Assembly (NCBI RefSeq): GCF_019578655.1
Contig: NC_063263.1
Location: forward strand, 13,825,001-13,889,000
DNA length: 64,000 nucleotides
Direction of reading: 5' to 3'
DNA from: Ricinus communis
Lineage: Eukaryota > Streptophyta > Magnoliopsida > Malpighiales > Euphorbiaceae
Shown in pieces: positions 1 through 10,508 of the stretch (its first letter is position 1; each line of letters opens with the position of its first letter). Below the pieces are notes generated by a model that saw only the letters and a list, made by a program, of their open reading frames with translations, was not told the DNA's origin and made no database searches. The translations under genes and the position numbers were made by a program.

Positions 1-1235
1 CGCAGCCGGGGGGGCAACCTGAAATGGTTAGTTTCAGGAATTAATCATGAGAAGCATAATTAGCAACTTCTTAGTTTCTTCTTTCTTTTGAATGAAATCA
101 ATTAATCAGGCACTGCAATTTGCATGGAGAATTAGAAGGACCCTTTTGTTTTTTGATGGTATATTATAATAAACAAGTGCAGGACCTTTTTAACCCTTAC
201 CATTACCGTATTATAATCTGCATACTGGGCAACGTTTAACATGTTCACTCACCACATTGAAGTTGGCAGAATTGTCACTAATTTCGCAAGTCAACAGGAA
301 GAATGTTTAATATTATTATTCCTCATTTCTCAAAAAAACAACAAGGAAGAATGTTTTCTTTCTTTTTTTTCCTGTATTGGCTATTGACAGTGCTATCAAA
401 TTTCTTATGAAATTGAATATTTAACTAATAAGTATTACTATAACTTTTCTTTTTAAAAGAAATACCCTTTTTCTTCTTTAAATCACAACAAAAGAAATTG
501 GTGACACAACACGTTTAAAAAAAATATATATATGAGATAATCAAAATGTTTTAACTACATTTATGTTGTTTTTTGACTGTGTGAATGGCAAGTGAAACTA
601 AGCGCACCAGACTGGCACTTGATTTTAAGACTAATAATGATTCAAACATGTTAGGTTAATTAGAATAGTATAATTAGTTGATGATTAGCTTAATTAAATA
701 AGTAACTTAGTAGCGCAACTTGGAATGAATGAGTTATGCTAAGAATTCCAATCTGAGTACGCCGTCAAGGGAATCATTGCACATGTTCCTTGGAATGACT
801 CGAAAGTGAGTCTTTTTGTCAAAAATATATGTGTCCCATATTAATCTAATCTCTACCAAATCAAAACAAATAGTTTAAAGCATTCTATATTTATCTCGCT
901 GAAATTTGTCTTTCAATCCGAATCCTAATAATGCAAATGATTACCCATATATCAAACCTGAAACTAATTTATTGCAGCTGTTCATCTTCATCTTCCCTCC
1001 TAACTAAATAATGGTGGATTATTCATTTATACCTCATAAACATAGACCTATTTCTGTGTATACCTAGATGTAGAAGATAAATAGATAACAGAGTTGGAAC
1101 ATCTTACATCATTGGAAGGGAAATAGAGTTGTTATGTGTGGAACAAGTGGAATCGAATCAAGGAGATGAAAGTTAAACTTAAGGCATACTTAAAATATCA
1201 TACAAACAGAGGAGACTAAGTGATTACATTACAAT
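1..1235. other. AT-rich intergenic stretch upstream of the psaO 3' end
   Basis: No open frame or RNA gene that I can support. The stretch is AT-rich with scattered homopolymer runs. The part nearest 1235 must contain the psaO 3' UTR, because that gene ends on the minus strand at 1236. Confidence 0.6.
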
Positions 1236-2145
1236 CTAAAAGTAATCCTCAGTCCTTCCCTTGAAGCCAATTTGTCCGAAAGTCAGGCATAGGAATAGTC
1301 CCAAATGCCATGTGATCAGCCATAACCTGCTCAGAAATAATTAAACATAAGCCAGGTTTCCGCAATGGTCCCATGGTCTAGTGGTCAGGACATTGGACTC
1401 TGAATCCAGTAACCCGAGTTCAAATCTCGGTGGGACCTTTTTCTTTCCTTTTTTTTTTAAAAAAAAAAAAAAAAAATCATTCTAAGCAGTTTGGGTGATG
1501 GGTTGGCTTGGCTTTCTAGTATTAACAAACAATCCAAAAAACACAGGAGGACAATTGGTATAAAGATTAATTTGTGATTTCTGTATCAGCTCAGTAATAT
1601 ATATACTTTTGCATCGAAGGGTAATGAAAATGGACTTACCAAAACTGAGAAGTGAGAGCAGGAGGGGATGGGAAGTGAGCAAGCTCCGAACCAATACTCT
1701 CGAAGAAGAGGCCAGTCAAACTCTTCCCATCGATGGCTGGTATGCTCGATGGTGCTAGCCATCCTATCAACCCAAACCCTATCACGTTCAAGTCCTTCCG
1801 CAGCCAATTTCTCTCAAAGCTAAAACAGAAACAACAGCAAACAGTATCCAGACAAGCAAAGAATCTTAATATTCAATTCACCATTAATTAATTTGAAAAA
1901 CACTCACCACACGAACTTTCCTCCATTAGCACCTGTTTGCCTCAGTGGATTTCTAGCTGGGACTGGTGACTTCACAAACCCTGAAATAAATAAATAAATC
2001 AGTTAGTATGTGGAAAATCATATCTTCAGTTCATGAGAATAACTTTGACAAGCTTACCTGAGCCAAGGCAGATTTTCTTGGGTGACGATAGTGAGCTGCT
2101 GCACAAGCCAATGACAGTCGATGAGGTGGCAAATGTTGCTGCCAT
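1236..2145 (-). CDS. psaO: Photosystem I subunit O (PsaO), chloroplast precursor
   Basis: PsaO is a small thylakoid membrane subunit of plant photosystem I, known to help balance excitation between the photosystems and to bind near PsaL/PsaH at the LHCII docking side. Exons on the minus strand are 2058..2145, 1908..1980, 1640..1819 and 1236..1326, all with GT-AG introns, giving 143 aa; the family is about 140 aa. Residues 1-50 form a Ser/Ala/Lys-rich transit peptide starting MAATFATSS. The mature part contains GFGLIGWLAPSSIPAI, then the second hydrophobic stretch TSQFWLWLITWHLGLFLCL and the conserved end FGQIGFKGRTEDYF. The start is the only Met in frame with the transit peptide. The last intron (1327..1639) hosts a tRNA gene on the other strand. 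Identification is confident from the conserved C-terminal half. Confidence 0.93.
1367..1438 (+). tRNA. tRNA-Gln (anticodon CTG)
   Basis: A 72-nt cloverleaf. The seven-base acceptor stem GGTCCCA (1367-1373) pairs perfectly with TGGGACC (1431-1437), with discriminator T at 1438. The anticodon arm TTGGA-CTCTGAA-TCCAG gives anticodon CTG, so Gln for CAG codons. The T arm carries the usual box B (GAGTTCAAATCTC) and the D arm an A-box-like segment (TGGTCTAGTGGTCAGG). A T-run directly downstream can end RNA polymerase III transcription. It has no intron and no encoded CCA, as expected for a nuclear tRNA. It lies antisense inside intron 3 of psaO. Confidence 0.95.
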
Positions 2146-2400
2146 GTTTTCTTTTTACTTAAAATGTGGAATGATCTGAGAAAGAAGAATATGTACAGTG
2201 GTGGATCTGATGATTTAGGTTTTTGTTCGTATGAGAGTAAGATTTTTGGGGCGGAGGAAGATCGCATGGATGGGCTGTCGATCAATAGTTTTGTGCCACG
2301 TCGGAGTTGCATGGATAAAGTGGGGTTGCTACCTCGGCTTCTTCAGCAGACCACAGATAAGTGTTCTGTTGAAAATGGACCTGATTCCTGTTAGGCCCAA
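2146..2400 (-). promoter_or_regulatory. Probable light-responsive promoter region of psaO
   Basis: Upstream of the psaO start (minus strand) I see two I-box-type GATAA cores (GATAAAG at 2314-2320 and GATAAG at 2356-2361, read on the plus strand) and an ACGT core in GCCACGTCGG (2295-2304), about 150-215 bp from the ATG. I-box plus ACGT/G-box-like clusters are typical of photosynthesis genes. No clear TATA box was seen, which is common in PSI genes. Function is inferred from motif company only. Confidence 0.35.
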
Positions 2401-3554
2401 ATTAATGCTGGGCCTTCCATGAAATCCATTTCTCAACCTCGCATTTGGTAAACCGGGCAGTTGAAGGATTTCCTCTTGATTCTTGGAGCTAAAATTCAGA
2501 TTCTTTGGCTATGAGATTGTGCGGCGGTGGCCGGTCCCTTCCCAAGCTTTAATCTTATAGGATGTCGTCTTCTGTAGGAAGTAGATAGTTTCTACAGAAG
2601 AGGCCGATCAAGTTTAGCTGTGTCGGTTTTAAACCATGTTATTATGTTTTTTCTTTTGGACGGATGTTAGGTCCAACTTTGTTACTCCTTTCAAGTCTGT
2701 ATTTGTATTATTCTTAGTGGATCACTATTGACAACATTATTTATACGTAAAGAGAGAGACTTTTGAATTTAAATATTTATATAATTGCTAATTGGGTATT
2801 TTAATTTAGTGTAGTGGTACAATGGAAACAGAATTAAAGTATAGTTGTTAGATTGATTCTTAATTGCCATGTGGGCACCGGAAACTAATAAGTTGATTAA
2901 TATATGTGACCTTATAATTATTCTATTTCCAGTGCCATTGACTTTTCCACAAGATTATATACCGACTCCTATTTGCACATTGAATGGGGAAAAAAGTGAT
3001 TGATTATTTGAACATCTCCAAATTGAAAACGTTGCTATTGCTAACCCAAACATATTACCCTTTGTGTTTTTGTTCTGTTTTGCTTCACATGCCGAGTTGA
3101 CATTCTCATCATCACTATCAATTTGAGTTAGCAGTGAACAAAATTTGATAATTTGTACCAACTTGCTTTGCTCAGTTTAAATGTTTTAATCAACTCGTTT
3201 TCAGCAACTATACCTCTTTAATCTTCTTAAAAGAAACAAGGAAAAATATCCTCTTTCCTTTCCTTTATTCTTAATTCTATCTCTACCACCTAATATCCAA
3301 CATATTTGCAGCGAATTTGAACACCTTCAGTAATAAATTTTCATTTCTATAACATTGTAGAAACTCTGGATGCCTTTATTCAAACTTACAGAGCATCATC
3401 GTATATATATATACTCTCAAAGTTTCAACCCAATGAATATGTATCAAAGGACGAATGTAATAATTAACCAACCCTCTTTCTATGCTATATATTGATATTC
3501 TACTTTTAAAAACATTAAACAACTCAGATCAGAAAGGACCCAAATCATTTGTTT
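2401..3554. other. Intergenic spacer between psaO and the first F-box gene
   Basis: AT-rich spacer. I see no coding exon. A short TA run lies near 3402-3413. The segment just before 3555 is the 3' flank of the minus-strand F-box gene. Confidence 0.5.
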
Positions 3555-4571
3555 TCATCTGAACAGGATGAAGGACCAGAAAGCCAAAAATGAAGTAACT
3601 CCAGTAGCAATACAAACCCAATCCAGAACACTTTCTCTTCTTTCCTTCCTTTCTTTCCATTCCCTTTTCCTCTTCAAAAATTCCTTATATCTTTCTTTCC
3701 CATCTTCCCCTCTCCTCCTCTCTCCCCTCTCCGTTGCCTCCTTCAATATAACCAAACTATCTTCCCCTGTTAATGCCTTTCCCTCCATATCTTCCATCCC
3801 CATGCTCACGTCCCTCACGCGAACCTCCCCTCCTTCTTTCCCCCCGCACGTGACCACCACTTCACACTCCACATACTCTGTCTCCGACCCCTTCCCTCTG
3901 TCTCCGGCGAAGATTGTAGCAAACTTCGCCTGCACTTCCCCTGTCAACCAGTGCCTCTGCACTGAAACTGGCCTTTTGCTCGATATATTGACGGCCCTTT
4001 TTTGTTCTGGGTCGATCAGAATCCAGCTTAATGTGACATCCTCTTCGAGTTGTTTAAGCCAGGAGTCTTTTTCACCCGCCTTTTGTATCCACGTAGGAAC
4101 AAATTCTTTTGGTTCGAGTAAGTCGATTCTGAAGGGAGAACACAAGAACCATCTGCTGACCGTTTCAGTCTTCTCGACCTTAGAGAAGATAGGTACGTTT
4201 CGGTAGTAAATATCGACGGCTGAAATCAATTCTGTCGTTGATGGAAACGGAGTTGGAAGAGTGCGGCAGGTGGGGCGGTGGTGACGAAGGAGAGGAAAAG
4301 AATCGGAGAAAAACGACCTGTGTCCGGATGGAAACGAAGAGATGACACTGGAGAGGAGAGGATCGTTAGTGGATGGCCAGGTGAATGAGCAGATATTTTG
4401 CCAGAGCTTGTCTTGGGAGGAGAGGGTGTGGAAGTCAGAGGAAGCGCAGGAGAGAGAAGCCAAGGTAGGACCGTCGAGACGGGTGAGGATGTGAGTCTGG
4501 AGGATGTCGTGATGGACGGTGGAGATGGTTCCATTTTCATGATGATGAAGAGTTGATGATGGTGGAACCAT
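3555..4571 (-). CDS. F-box protein with C-terminal membrane-anchor-like tail (copy 1)
   Basis: Single-exon gene of 338 aa resembling the plant F-box proteins At2g27310/At3g44326. Such proteins act as substrate adaptors of SCF (SKP1-cullin-F-box) ubiquitin ligases; the target is unknown. The F-box lies at about residues 15-60 (HHDILQTHILTRLDGPTLAS, then LWQNIC). The middle carries the family motifs FRIDLLEPKEFVPTWIQ, LSWILIDPEQKRAVN and SVQRHWLTGEVQAKFATI. A Lys/Glu/Arg-rich segment (about 280-315) precedes a hydrophobic end, WVCIATGVTSFLAFWSFILF, that could anchor the protein in a membrane. I chose the Met at 4571: the longer frame to 4760 only translates a TA microsatellite and oligo-T tracts, so it is 5' leader. 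Tandem paralogue of the gene at 6695-7690. Confidence 0.85.
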   Translation of the reverse strand: MVPPSSTLHHHENGTISTVHHDILQTHILTRLDGPTLASLSCASSDFHTLSSQDKLWQNICSFTWPSTNDPLLSSVISSFPSGHRSFFSDSFPLLRHHRPTCRTLPTPFPSTTELISAVDIYYRNVPIFSKVEKTETVSRWFLCSPFRIDLLEPKEFVPTWIQKAGEKDSWLKQLEEDVTLSWILIDPEQKRAVNISSKRPVSVQRHWLTGEVQAKFATIFAGDRGKGSETEYVECEVVVTCGGKEGGEVRVRDVSMGMEDMEGKALTGEDSLVILKEATERGERRRGEDGKERYKEFLKRKREWKERKERRESVLDWVCIATGVTSFLAFWSFILFR

Positions 4572-4659
4572 TGATGATGAGTGCTGCCTTGATTCTTGGA
4601 AATATATATATATAGGGTCTGGTGAGATGATGAATGAAAAGAAGGGGAATGCTTTGAAT

Positions 4660-4695
<36 letters not shown>

Positions 4696-6356
4696 AGAGG
4701 CAGGCAGAGAAATAGAAAAACAAAGAAAAAGAAATGGAATGTTATTAGAAGAAGAGTCAAGAGCGGCTTCTTATCAACTTTTCAAACCAAAACGAAATAT
4801 CTTCTTTTTTCTTATTACTTCTTCTACATCCACTATTACGCTTTTTAATTTTGTTTTCCCCACAACCCTAATTAAATCAGGTTAAGGATTTAGTTAATGA
4901 AGATGAATAACAGTTTAGCTTGTTCGGTGTTGGTGTTTCTCCCTTCCTTCTTCGCAATTGAAACTTCAAATCTTAAATGGAAGGGTGCGTCCAATGCTTC
5001 CATCCCTTTTGCGTCGGAATGTCATCCGCTAACTCTATATTGTTCGTTGCTTCAATTTTCAACTAAATTTAAAAGATTTTTTTTTTAAATTTAATATTTA
5101 ATATATATATCTTTATTTGTACATCAAATCGAAGAACTAGTCGAGAGTTTGGTGCTCTTTCCCCTAACTTAGCCATCACAATAAATGTAATTGGTCAAAT
5201 TAGACATCCATATTAAAGTAGTAATTAACAATATATCTCATAATTAATTATAATACTCCATCGAGATTGACTTCCATTTTTTATTGCCAATATAAATTGA
5301 CTGTGGCAAGCTGAAATTGATGATGCCTGTGGGCGACTCCACTTGAAAAAGCAAAATAACTTAAAATATCAATTAGTTGCATTCATAAACGGTGCGTACT
5401 AATGGATCTTATTGTGATTAGTTAATGAATCAGCTGCCAGCTCAGTGAATAATAAAATATTATTTTTAGTTAATTATCCAAGCTTTGGAAAAGCAAGAGA
5501 AAAGATTCATCTTCGCCATCATGATCATATGATAAAATTGAAAGATAAGATTAGATTGTTTGAAAAGCAGACTTTGACTAAAATTAACATTTGTTTTAGG
5601 ACAGAAACTGTCATTTTTATTTGAATAAAGGAAAGCACGTTCGTAGCTTTAAGCCAAGTCAAGGTTGTAGTGCGACTGCTAACTAAGACTGCCTGCTCCC
5701 ACATCTATTCACATAGCTTTTGGGCATAAGGAAGGATTAATACCGACTGTTACTGCACATATTAAGACTATCCATTGAGCAGGGACTCATTCTATAACCA
5801 TCCAAGAACATGATAAGTTCAATTCAAGAAAGTTTTCTTGTTTCTTTCTGATATAAATCTTGAATATTGATCGCTCCGAAAAAGACAGGATTTTTAAGAT
5901 TATTATTATTATTGTTATTCTCTTATTCTAAGGATTCAACACAGATCAGAACAAGGCAGCAGTGACTAAAGCTATACGTTAGCCGGCCAGTGCTGCTAAC
6001 CTGATGGGACTTAAAACGTGGCAGAACCCAACGAATACCACTAAAGCAAATTGACATGCACAAAGAAACCAAATTCTTTGGTCACATGAAAGAAGAAGAA
6101 GACGAACAGATGAGCATGAAACCAAAACTACTACAACACAGCAAATGGAATTCCTTTCTCTATGTATGAGTTTTGGTTAGTAAATATTTGTTGCTGAAAT
6201 AACACTAACCTGTCAAAGCCTCATCTCCGAAAGCAATAACCCATTTCGATTTCTGCTTTTCTTTTTCAGCCCAAACACAGAAGGCCCACTTTTATGAGGT
6301 GGCTGACTTTTCTAGCAAAGATTCTGATTCTAACCCAGCTTTCAAGAAGTTGTGAG
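4572..6356. other. Spacer between the tandem F-box genes, with a (TA)n leader microsatellite
   Basis: The first 120 bases are the 5' leader and promoter of the minus-strand F-box gene and include TA dinucleotide runs near 4602-4613 and at 4664-4692. The rest is AT-rich with short open frames that show no coding character. No RNA gene was recognised. Confidence 0.5.
4664..4692. repeat. (TA)n microsatellite
   Basis: Uninterrupted AT dinucleotide run of about 14 units, roughly 90-120 bp upstream of the F-box start codon at 4571. It probably lies in the 5' leader or core promoter. Confidence 0.9.
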
Positions 6357-6465
6357 AGGAGAAGAGCTTGTCAAGTTTGCTACCATCCTGGCAGGGATTA
6401 AGGGGTCGGAGAAGGAGTACAGAATTGCTTGTCGAGTTATCATTCACTGAAATACAGAATTTCAT
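6357..6465 (+). pseudogene. Fragment of the F-box coding sequence, inverted relative to the genes
   Basis: Positions 6361-6420 read on the plus strand match the sense strand of the F-box gene at 6695-7690 (gene segment 6995-7054, minus strand) at 58 of 60 bases. They encode the same stretch (LVKFATILAGIKGSEKEY). The match stops sharply at both ends: a stop codon (tga) lies just upstream and the sequence after 6420 has no clear similarity. It is a short remnant of an inverted duplication, not a gene. Confidence 0.8.
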
Positions 6466-6694
6466 TATCAAATACTAGAGATCAAAGTGTCTATCCTTGA
6501 AATACCTGCCTGCCTGGGGCAATAAGTACATAAGGGAGTTTTCTGTTTTATTGAAATCCTTTTATAACAAATTAATAAAAGAAAATCGGATCATCATCGT
6601 ACCAGCCAGCAGCCCCACAAATTCTTTCTACATGCAAATATGAGTATTTTATATAATTTATGAATAAACAAATTGATCAAACATTTGTTCCTAT

Positions 6695-7690
6695 CTATGC
6701 CATAAAATAAGTTACTCCAGTAGCATTGCAAATCCAATCCAGAACACTCCCTCTTCTCTGATTCTGTTTCCTCTTTATCATCTCTCTTTTCCTCCCTAAA
6801 AAATCCTTATACCTCTCTTTCCCATCTTCCCCTTTCCTCCTCTCTCCTCTTTCCATTGCTCCGTTCAAAATAACCAGACTATCTTTCCCTGTCAATGACC
6901 TTCCCTCCATATCATCCATCCTCATGCTCACATCCCTCACACGAACCTCCTCTCCTTCCTTCCCCCCGCACGTCACCACCATCTCACACTCCACGTACTC
7001 CTTCTCCGACCCCTTAATCCCTGCCAGGATGGTAGCAAATTTGACAAGCACTTCCCCTGTTAGCCAGTGCCTCTGCACTGAAACTGCCCTCTTACTCGAC
7101 AGGTTCATGGCCCTTTTTTGTTTCGGGTCGATCAAGATCCAGCTTAGAGTTACATTCTCTTCAAGTTGCTTAAGCCACGAGTCTTTTTCACCCACATGCT
7201 GTACCCATGTAGGCACAAATTCCTCTGAGTGAAGTATGTCCACCCTGAATGGAGAGCACGAGAAACACCCGGTCACAGTCTCGGTGGTCTCAACCTCAGA
7301 AAAGACAGCAACGCTTTTGTAGTAAACATCAACAGCTGAGATCAATTCCTCGGTTGCTGGCGCAAGATTGGTGAAGCTGTGGCGGTGGTGATGGAGCAGA
7401 GGATATGAATTAGAGAAAAATGAGCGGTGACCAGAAGGGAAGGTAGAAATAACACTCCTGATAAGTGGGGTATTAATGGATGGCCAAATAGACTTGCAAA
7501 TATTTTGCCAGAGTTTATCTTCAGTGCAGAGGGTGTACAACTCGGAGGAAGTGCAGGAGAGAGAAGCCAAGGCAGGGCCGTCGAGGCGGGTGAGGATGTG
7601 AGTCCGAAAGATGTCATGATAGACGGCGGAGATGGTTCCAACTTCATGTTGATGGATAGTTAAGGATGATGGGGGTGTAGCAAGAGCCAT
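6695..7690 (-). CDS. F-box protein, tandem copy 2 with shortened C-terminus
   Basis: Single-exon gene of 331 aa, paralogous along its whole length to the gene at 3555-4571. F-box at about residues 13-60 (YHDIFRTHILTRLDGPALAS, LWQNICKSIWPS). Family motifs include FRVDILHSEEFVPTWVQ, LSWILIDPKQKRAMN, SVQRHWLTGEVLVKFATI and VVTCGGKEGEEVRVRDVSM. The basic/acidic segment near 280-310 is kept. The frame ends at ...NATGVTYFMA, where copy 1 continues for another eight residues of hydrophobic tail, so this copy may have lost membrane anchoring. The start at 7690 gives MALATPPSS followed by the region aligned with copy 1. Likely an SCF ubiquitin-ligase adaptor; substrate unknown. Confidence 0.85.
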   Translation of the reverse strand: MALATPPSSLTIHQHEVGTISAVYHDIFRTHILTRLDGPALASLSCTSSELYTLCTEDKLWQNICKSIWPSINTPLIRSVISTFPSGHRSFFSNSYPLLHHHRHSFTNLAPATEELISAVDVYYKSVAVFSEVETTETVTGCFSCSPFRVDILHSEEFVPTWVQHVGEKDSWLKQLEENVTLSWILIDPKQKRAMNLSSKRAVSVQRHWLTGEVLVKFATILAGIKGSEKEYVECEMVVTCGGKEGEEVRVRDVSMRMDDMEGRSLTGKDSLVILNGAMERGERRKGEDGKERYKDFLGRKREMIKRKQNQRRGSVLDWICNATGVTYFMA

Positions 7691-9440
7691 TAAATGACGA
7701 TGATGATTATATTTGAAGGTTTTTTCTTTTTTTTTTTTTTCTGGAGAGTTATATTTAAGAGAGTAATGGAAGAAGAAATGGATTTGTGTCTATGGGTGGG
7801 AGTTGTGTAGGGATAAAGAAAGGAGAAATGGGTGTGTGTTTATCGTGAAACTGAAGATGCAAAAGCCGGTTTCTTATACACATTTTCAGAAGAAAAGAAA
7901 AGTAAGACACTTTTACTTTTTAAAACTATAAAGTTACCTGTAATCCCGGTGGCCGGAGCTACCTCCTTCCGTTTCTCGTGCTGCTGGGCAACGTGGCAGC
8001 TTCTGTAAGCCACCACCTTGACTACCTGCCACGTGGAGGATAAATATATCCAAGAAAGAAAGAAACAACCAATTGAAAGAAAAATGGACTAACTTATGAA
8101 GCAACCGCTCACCGGTGCCTTTTTTGCTTTGGCTTCTAATATACTAATCTTTTCTACTGTTAACATGGAAAATTCCGTTCTCGAGTGGACAAAAATACAA
8201 AAAAAAAAATCATTAAAATAGAATTTAAATATTTATACACTAAGAAAAATCATCATATGGAAAAGACGAATATAATAAGCAATCTTATTAGCGTAAAATC
8301 ACCATCAAATTGTCCGTCTAGCAAAGTCAAAATGAAAACCGTTGTGGTAAGAAAACATATAGAATTAACATAAGTGGTTGATTATGGAGGAATAATGAAT
8401 AAATTAGTAATAATATAGAGTATTAGAGAGTAAGACTTGCAAGTTATAAGGAAGTAGTAAGAATTAAGAAAGAAACTCTTGGATGAACGTTCGAGGATGA
8501 CATAATCAAAAGGACAAATTATTGGTTAATTTGAGTGGCAAAGTGCTCATCTTTCTTTCCTACCTTTTAAGGATTCACAACCATCAAACACTCTTACGTT
8601 AATTACCCAAATCCAAATCCAAATCCAATTCTATTATTATAAAAAGGAAAACGGGTGGCGGTTGCATGTGATGTAAAGCAACATTAGCGGGGGTGGGGGC
8701 TTCCATTGTCTCAAGTGTATGACAACATTTCATAAGCATATAATTCTCTTTTACTAATCAAAATATGTATCCATTGAAGGATGATTGGAAATTAGTTAGT
8801 TGATATTTGATGATATGTGCATAAGCAACTATCCTCCAATACATAATTTACGTTTCCAGGTGAGCAAATACTAAAAAGACTTCCTCTTTTAGCCAGTATA
8901 ATGTTAAACTAGACAATTTATGTTCCTTACATAATCCAACCATTCAACTTTAATATGCCTAGATTTTTCATTGCATTCCTGCACTATAATATTTCACTAC
9001 TAATGGGGAATCGCCATATGGGTGCCTTCTTATCCTGTCATGGAAAACTGTATTTGTTACCGACACTGATGGCTTTTGATTTTCTTCTTTGCAAGTCTAT
9101 TAATGGTGGAAGTTGACAGAAGAAGTTTCCTACTGCTTTTGTTAACTTATAATAGTTATTAATGTTTGAAGATGTATAAAATAATACGGTGTCGATAAAA
9201 GAAGTTTCCTCATCAAAATAATCAAATGAGCCCAAAAATAAAAAAATGGGCTCACTTCCCCACCTCAAAGCCTCGCTCCCCATCTGTTCATTTCATTCGG
9301 TCATTTTAAACCCCAAGCCTGCGTACCTCTACAGTCATTTGTATACCACTTCCCCAACGTTTATGAACTGCTGCCGTTAGCTGCTTCAGTTTCAGAGCCT
9401 GCTCTGCTGTGCTGTGCGCCTGCTTAACCCGGAGATTCTA
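7691..9440. other. Intergenic region between F-box copy 2 and the GDP-fucose synthase gene
   Basis: The end near 7691 is the promoter/leader of the minus-strand F-box gene. The end near 9440 is that of the plus-strand GDP-L-fucose synthase gene. In between the DNA is AT-rich with a small CCAAAT repeat near 8606-8630 and no supportable coding exon. Confidence 0.5.
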
Positions 9441-10508
9441 ATGGCCGACGGTACTCTCTCTATCTTTCACTTCCATTTTCTTTATTGCCGCTCCTATCTG
9501 CTTTCGCATCTCACTGCTTGTAACTTCTAATTACTGATCTCTGTATATGTAGATCCATCATCGTCTTTCCTTTCGGACAAATCTTCCAAGATCTTCGTAG
9601 CGGGCCACCGCGGTCTTGTCGGTTCAGCCATCGTCCGCAAACTCCACTCTCTTGGCTTCACCAACCTTGTTCTCCGCACCCATTCCGAGCTCGACCTCAC
9701 TCGCCAATCCGACGTCGACTCATTCTTTGCTGTTGAAAAGCCCAAATTTGTAATCTTGGCAGCTGCCAAAGTTGGGGGTATACACGCGAACAACACTTAT
9801 CCAGCTGATTTCATTGCCGTCAATCTCCAGATCCAAACTAATGTAATCGACTCCTCTTATCGGCATGGCGTTAAAAAATTACTCTTTCTCGGTTCTTCTT
9901 GTATCTACCCTAAGCTAGCCCCTCAACCTATTCCTGAAAATGCTTTGCTCACTGGTCCTTTAGAGCCCACTAACGAATGGTATGCTGTTGCCAAGATTGC
10001 TGGTATTAAAATGTGTCAAGCTTATAGAATTCAGTACAATTGGGATGCCATTTCTGGAATGCCCACCAATTTATATGGTCCAAATGATAACTTCCATCCT
10101 GAGAATTCTCATGTTCTTCCTGCTTTGATGAGGAGGTTTCATGAAGCCAAAGCCAATGGGGCCAAAGAGGTCGTCGTCTGGGGAACTGGAAGTCCGTTGA
10201 GGGAGTTTCTACATGTTGATGATTTAGCTGATGCTGTTGTGTTTTTGATGGAGAGGTACAGTGGGATTGAGCACGTCAATGTTGGGAGTGGAAAGGAGGT
10301 CACGATTAAGGAATTAGCTGAACAAATGAGGGAGGTTGTGGGTTTTCAAGGTCAGCTTGTTTGGGATAGTTCGAAGCCTGATGGTACTCCTAGAAAGCTC
10401 ATGGATAGCTCCAAGCTTTTGGGGTTAGGTTGGAGTCCTAAGGTTTCTCTCAAGGACGGTCTTGTTGATACTTACAAGTGGTACTTGGAGAATGTCATCA
10501 AGCAATGA
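9441..10508 (+). CDS. GER1: GDP-L-fucose synthase (GDP-4-keto-6-deoxymannose epimerase-reductase)
   Basis: Catalyses the last two-step reaction to GDP-L-fucose (epimerisation, then NADPH reduction) from GDP-4-keto-6-deoxy-D-mannose in the cytosol, supplying fucose for xyloglucan, RG-II, arabinogalactan proteins and N-glycans. Two exons: a tiny first exon 9441..9450 (MAD plus one base) and 9553..10508, totalling 321 aa. The extended short-chain dehydrogenase fold shows the Rossmann motif [11 protein letters not shown] near residue 25, the SSCIYP segment after GSS, the catalytic YAVAK and the substrate loop [19 protein letters not shown]. The splice after base 10 restores the N-terminal part, which a Met at 9756 would cut off. 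The symbol follows the Arabidopsis pair GER1/GER2; which orthologue it is cannot be told. Confidence 0.93.

Noticed and set aside
1236..2145. psaO as a plastid DNA insertion in the nucleus
   Set aside because: PsaO is nucleus-encoded in plants and this copy has spliceosomal introns and a transit peptide.
3568..4206. 212-codon plus-strand open frame opposite F-box copy 1
   Set aside because: It is the antisense shadow of the F-box coding sequence; its Ser/Leu/Phe-rich product has no domain and only mirrors the other strand.
4572..4760. Extended N-terminus of F-box copy 1 with a run of IY repeats
   Set aside because: It only translates the TA microsatellite and oligo-T leader; the paralogue starts at the position equivalent to 4571.
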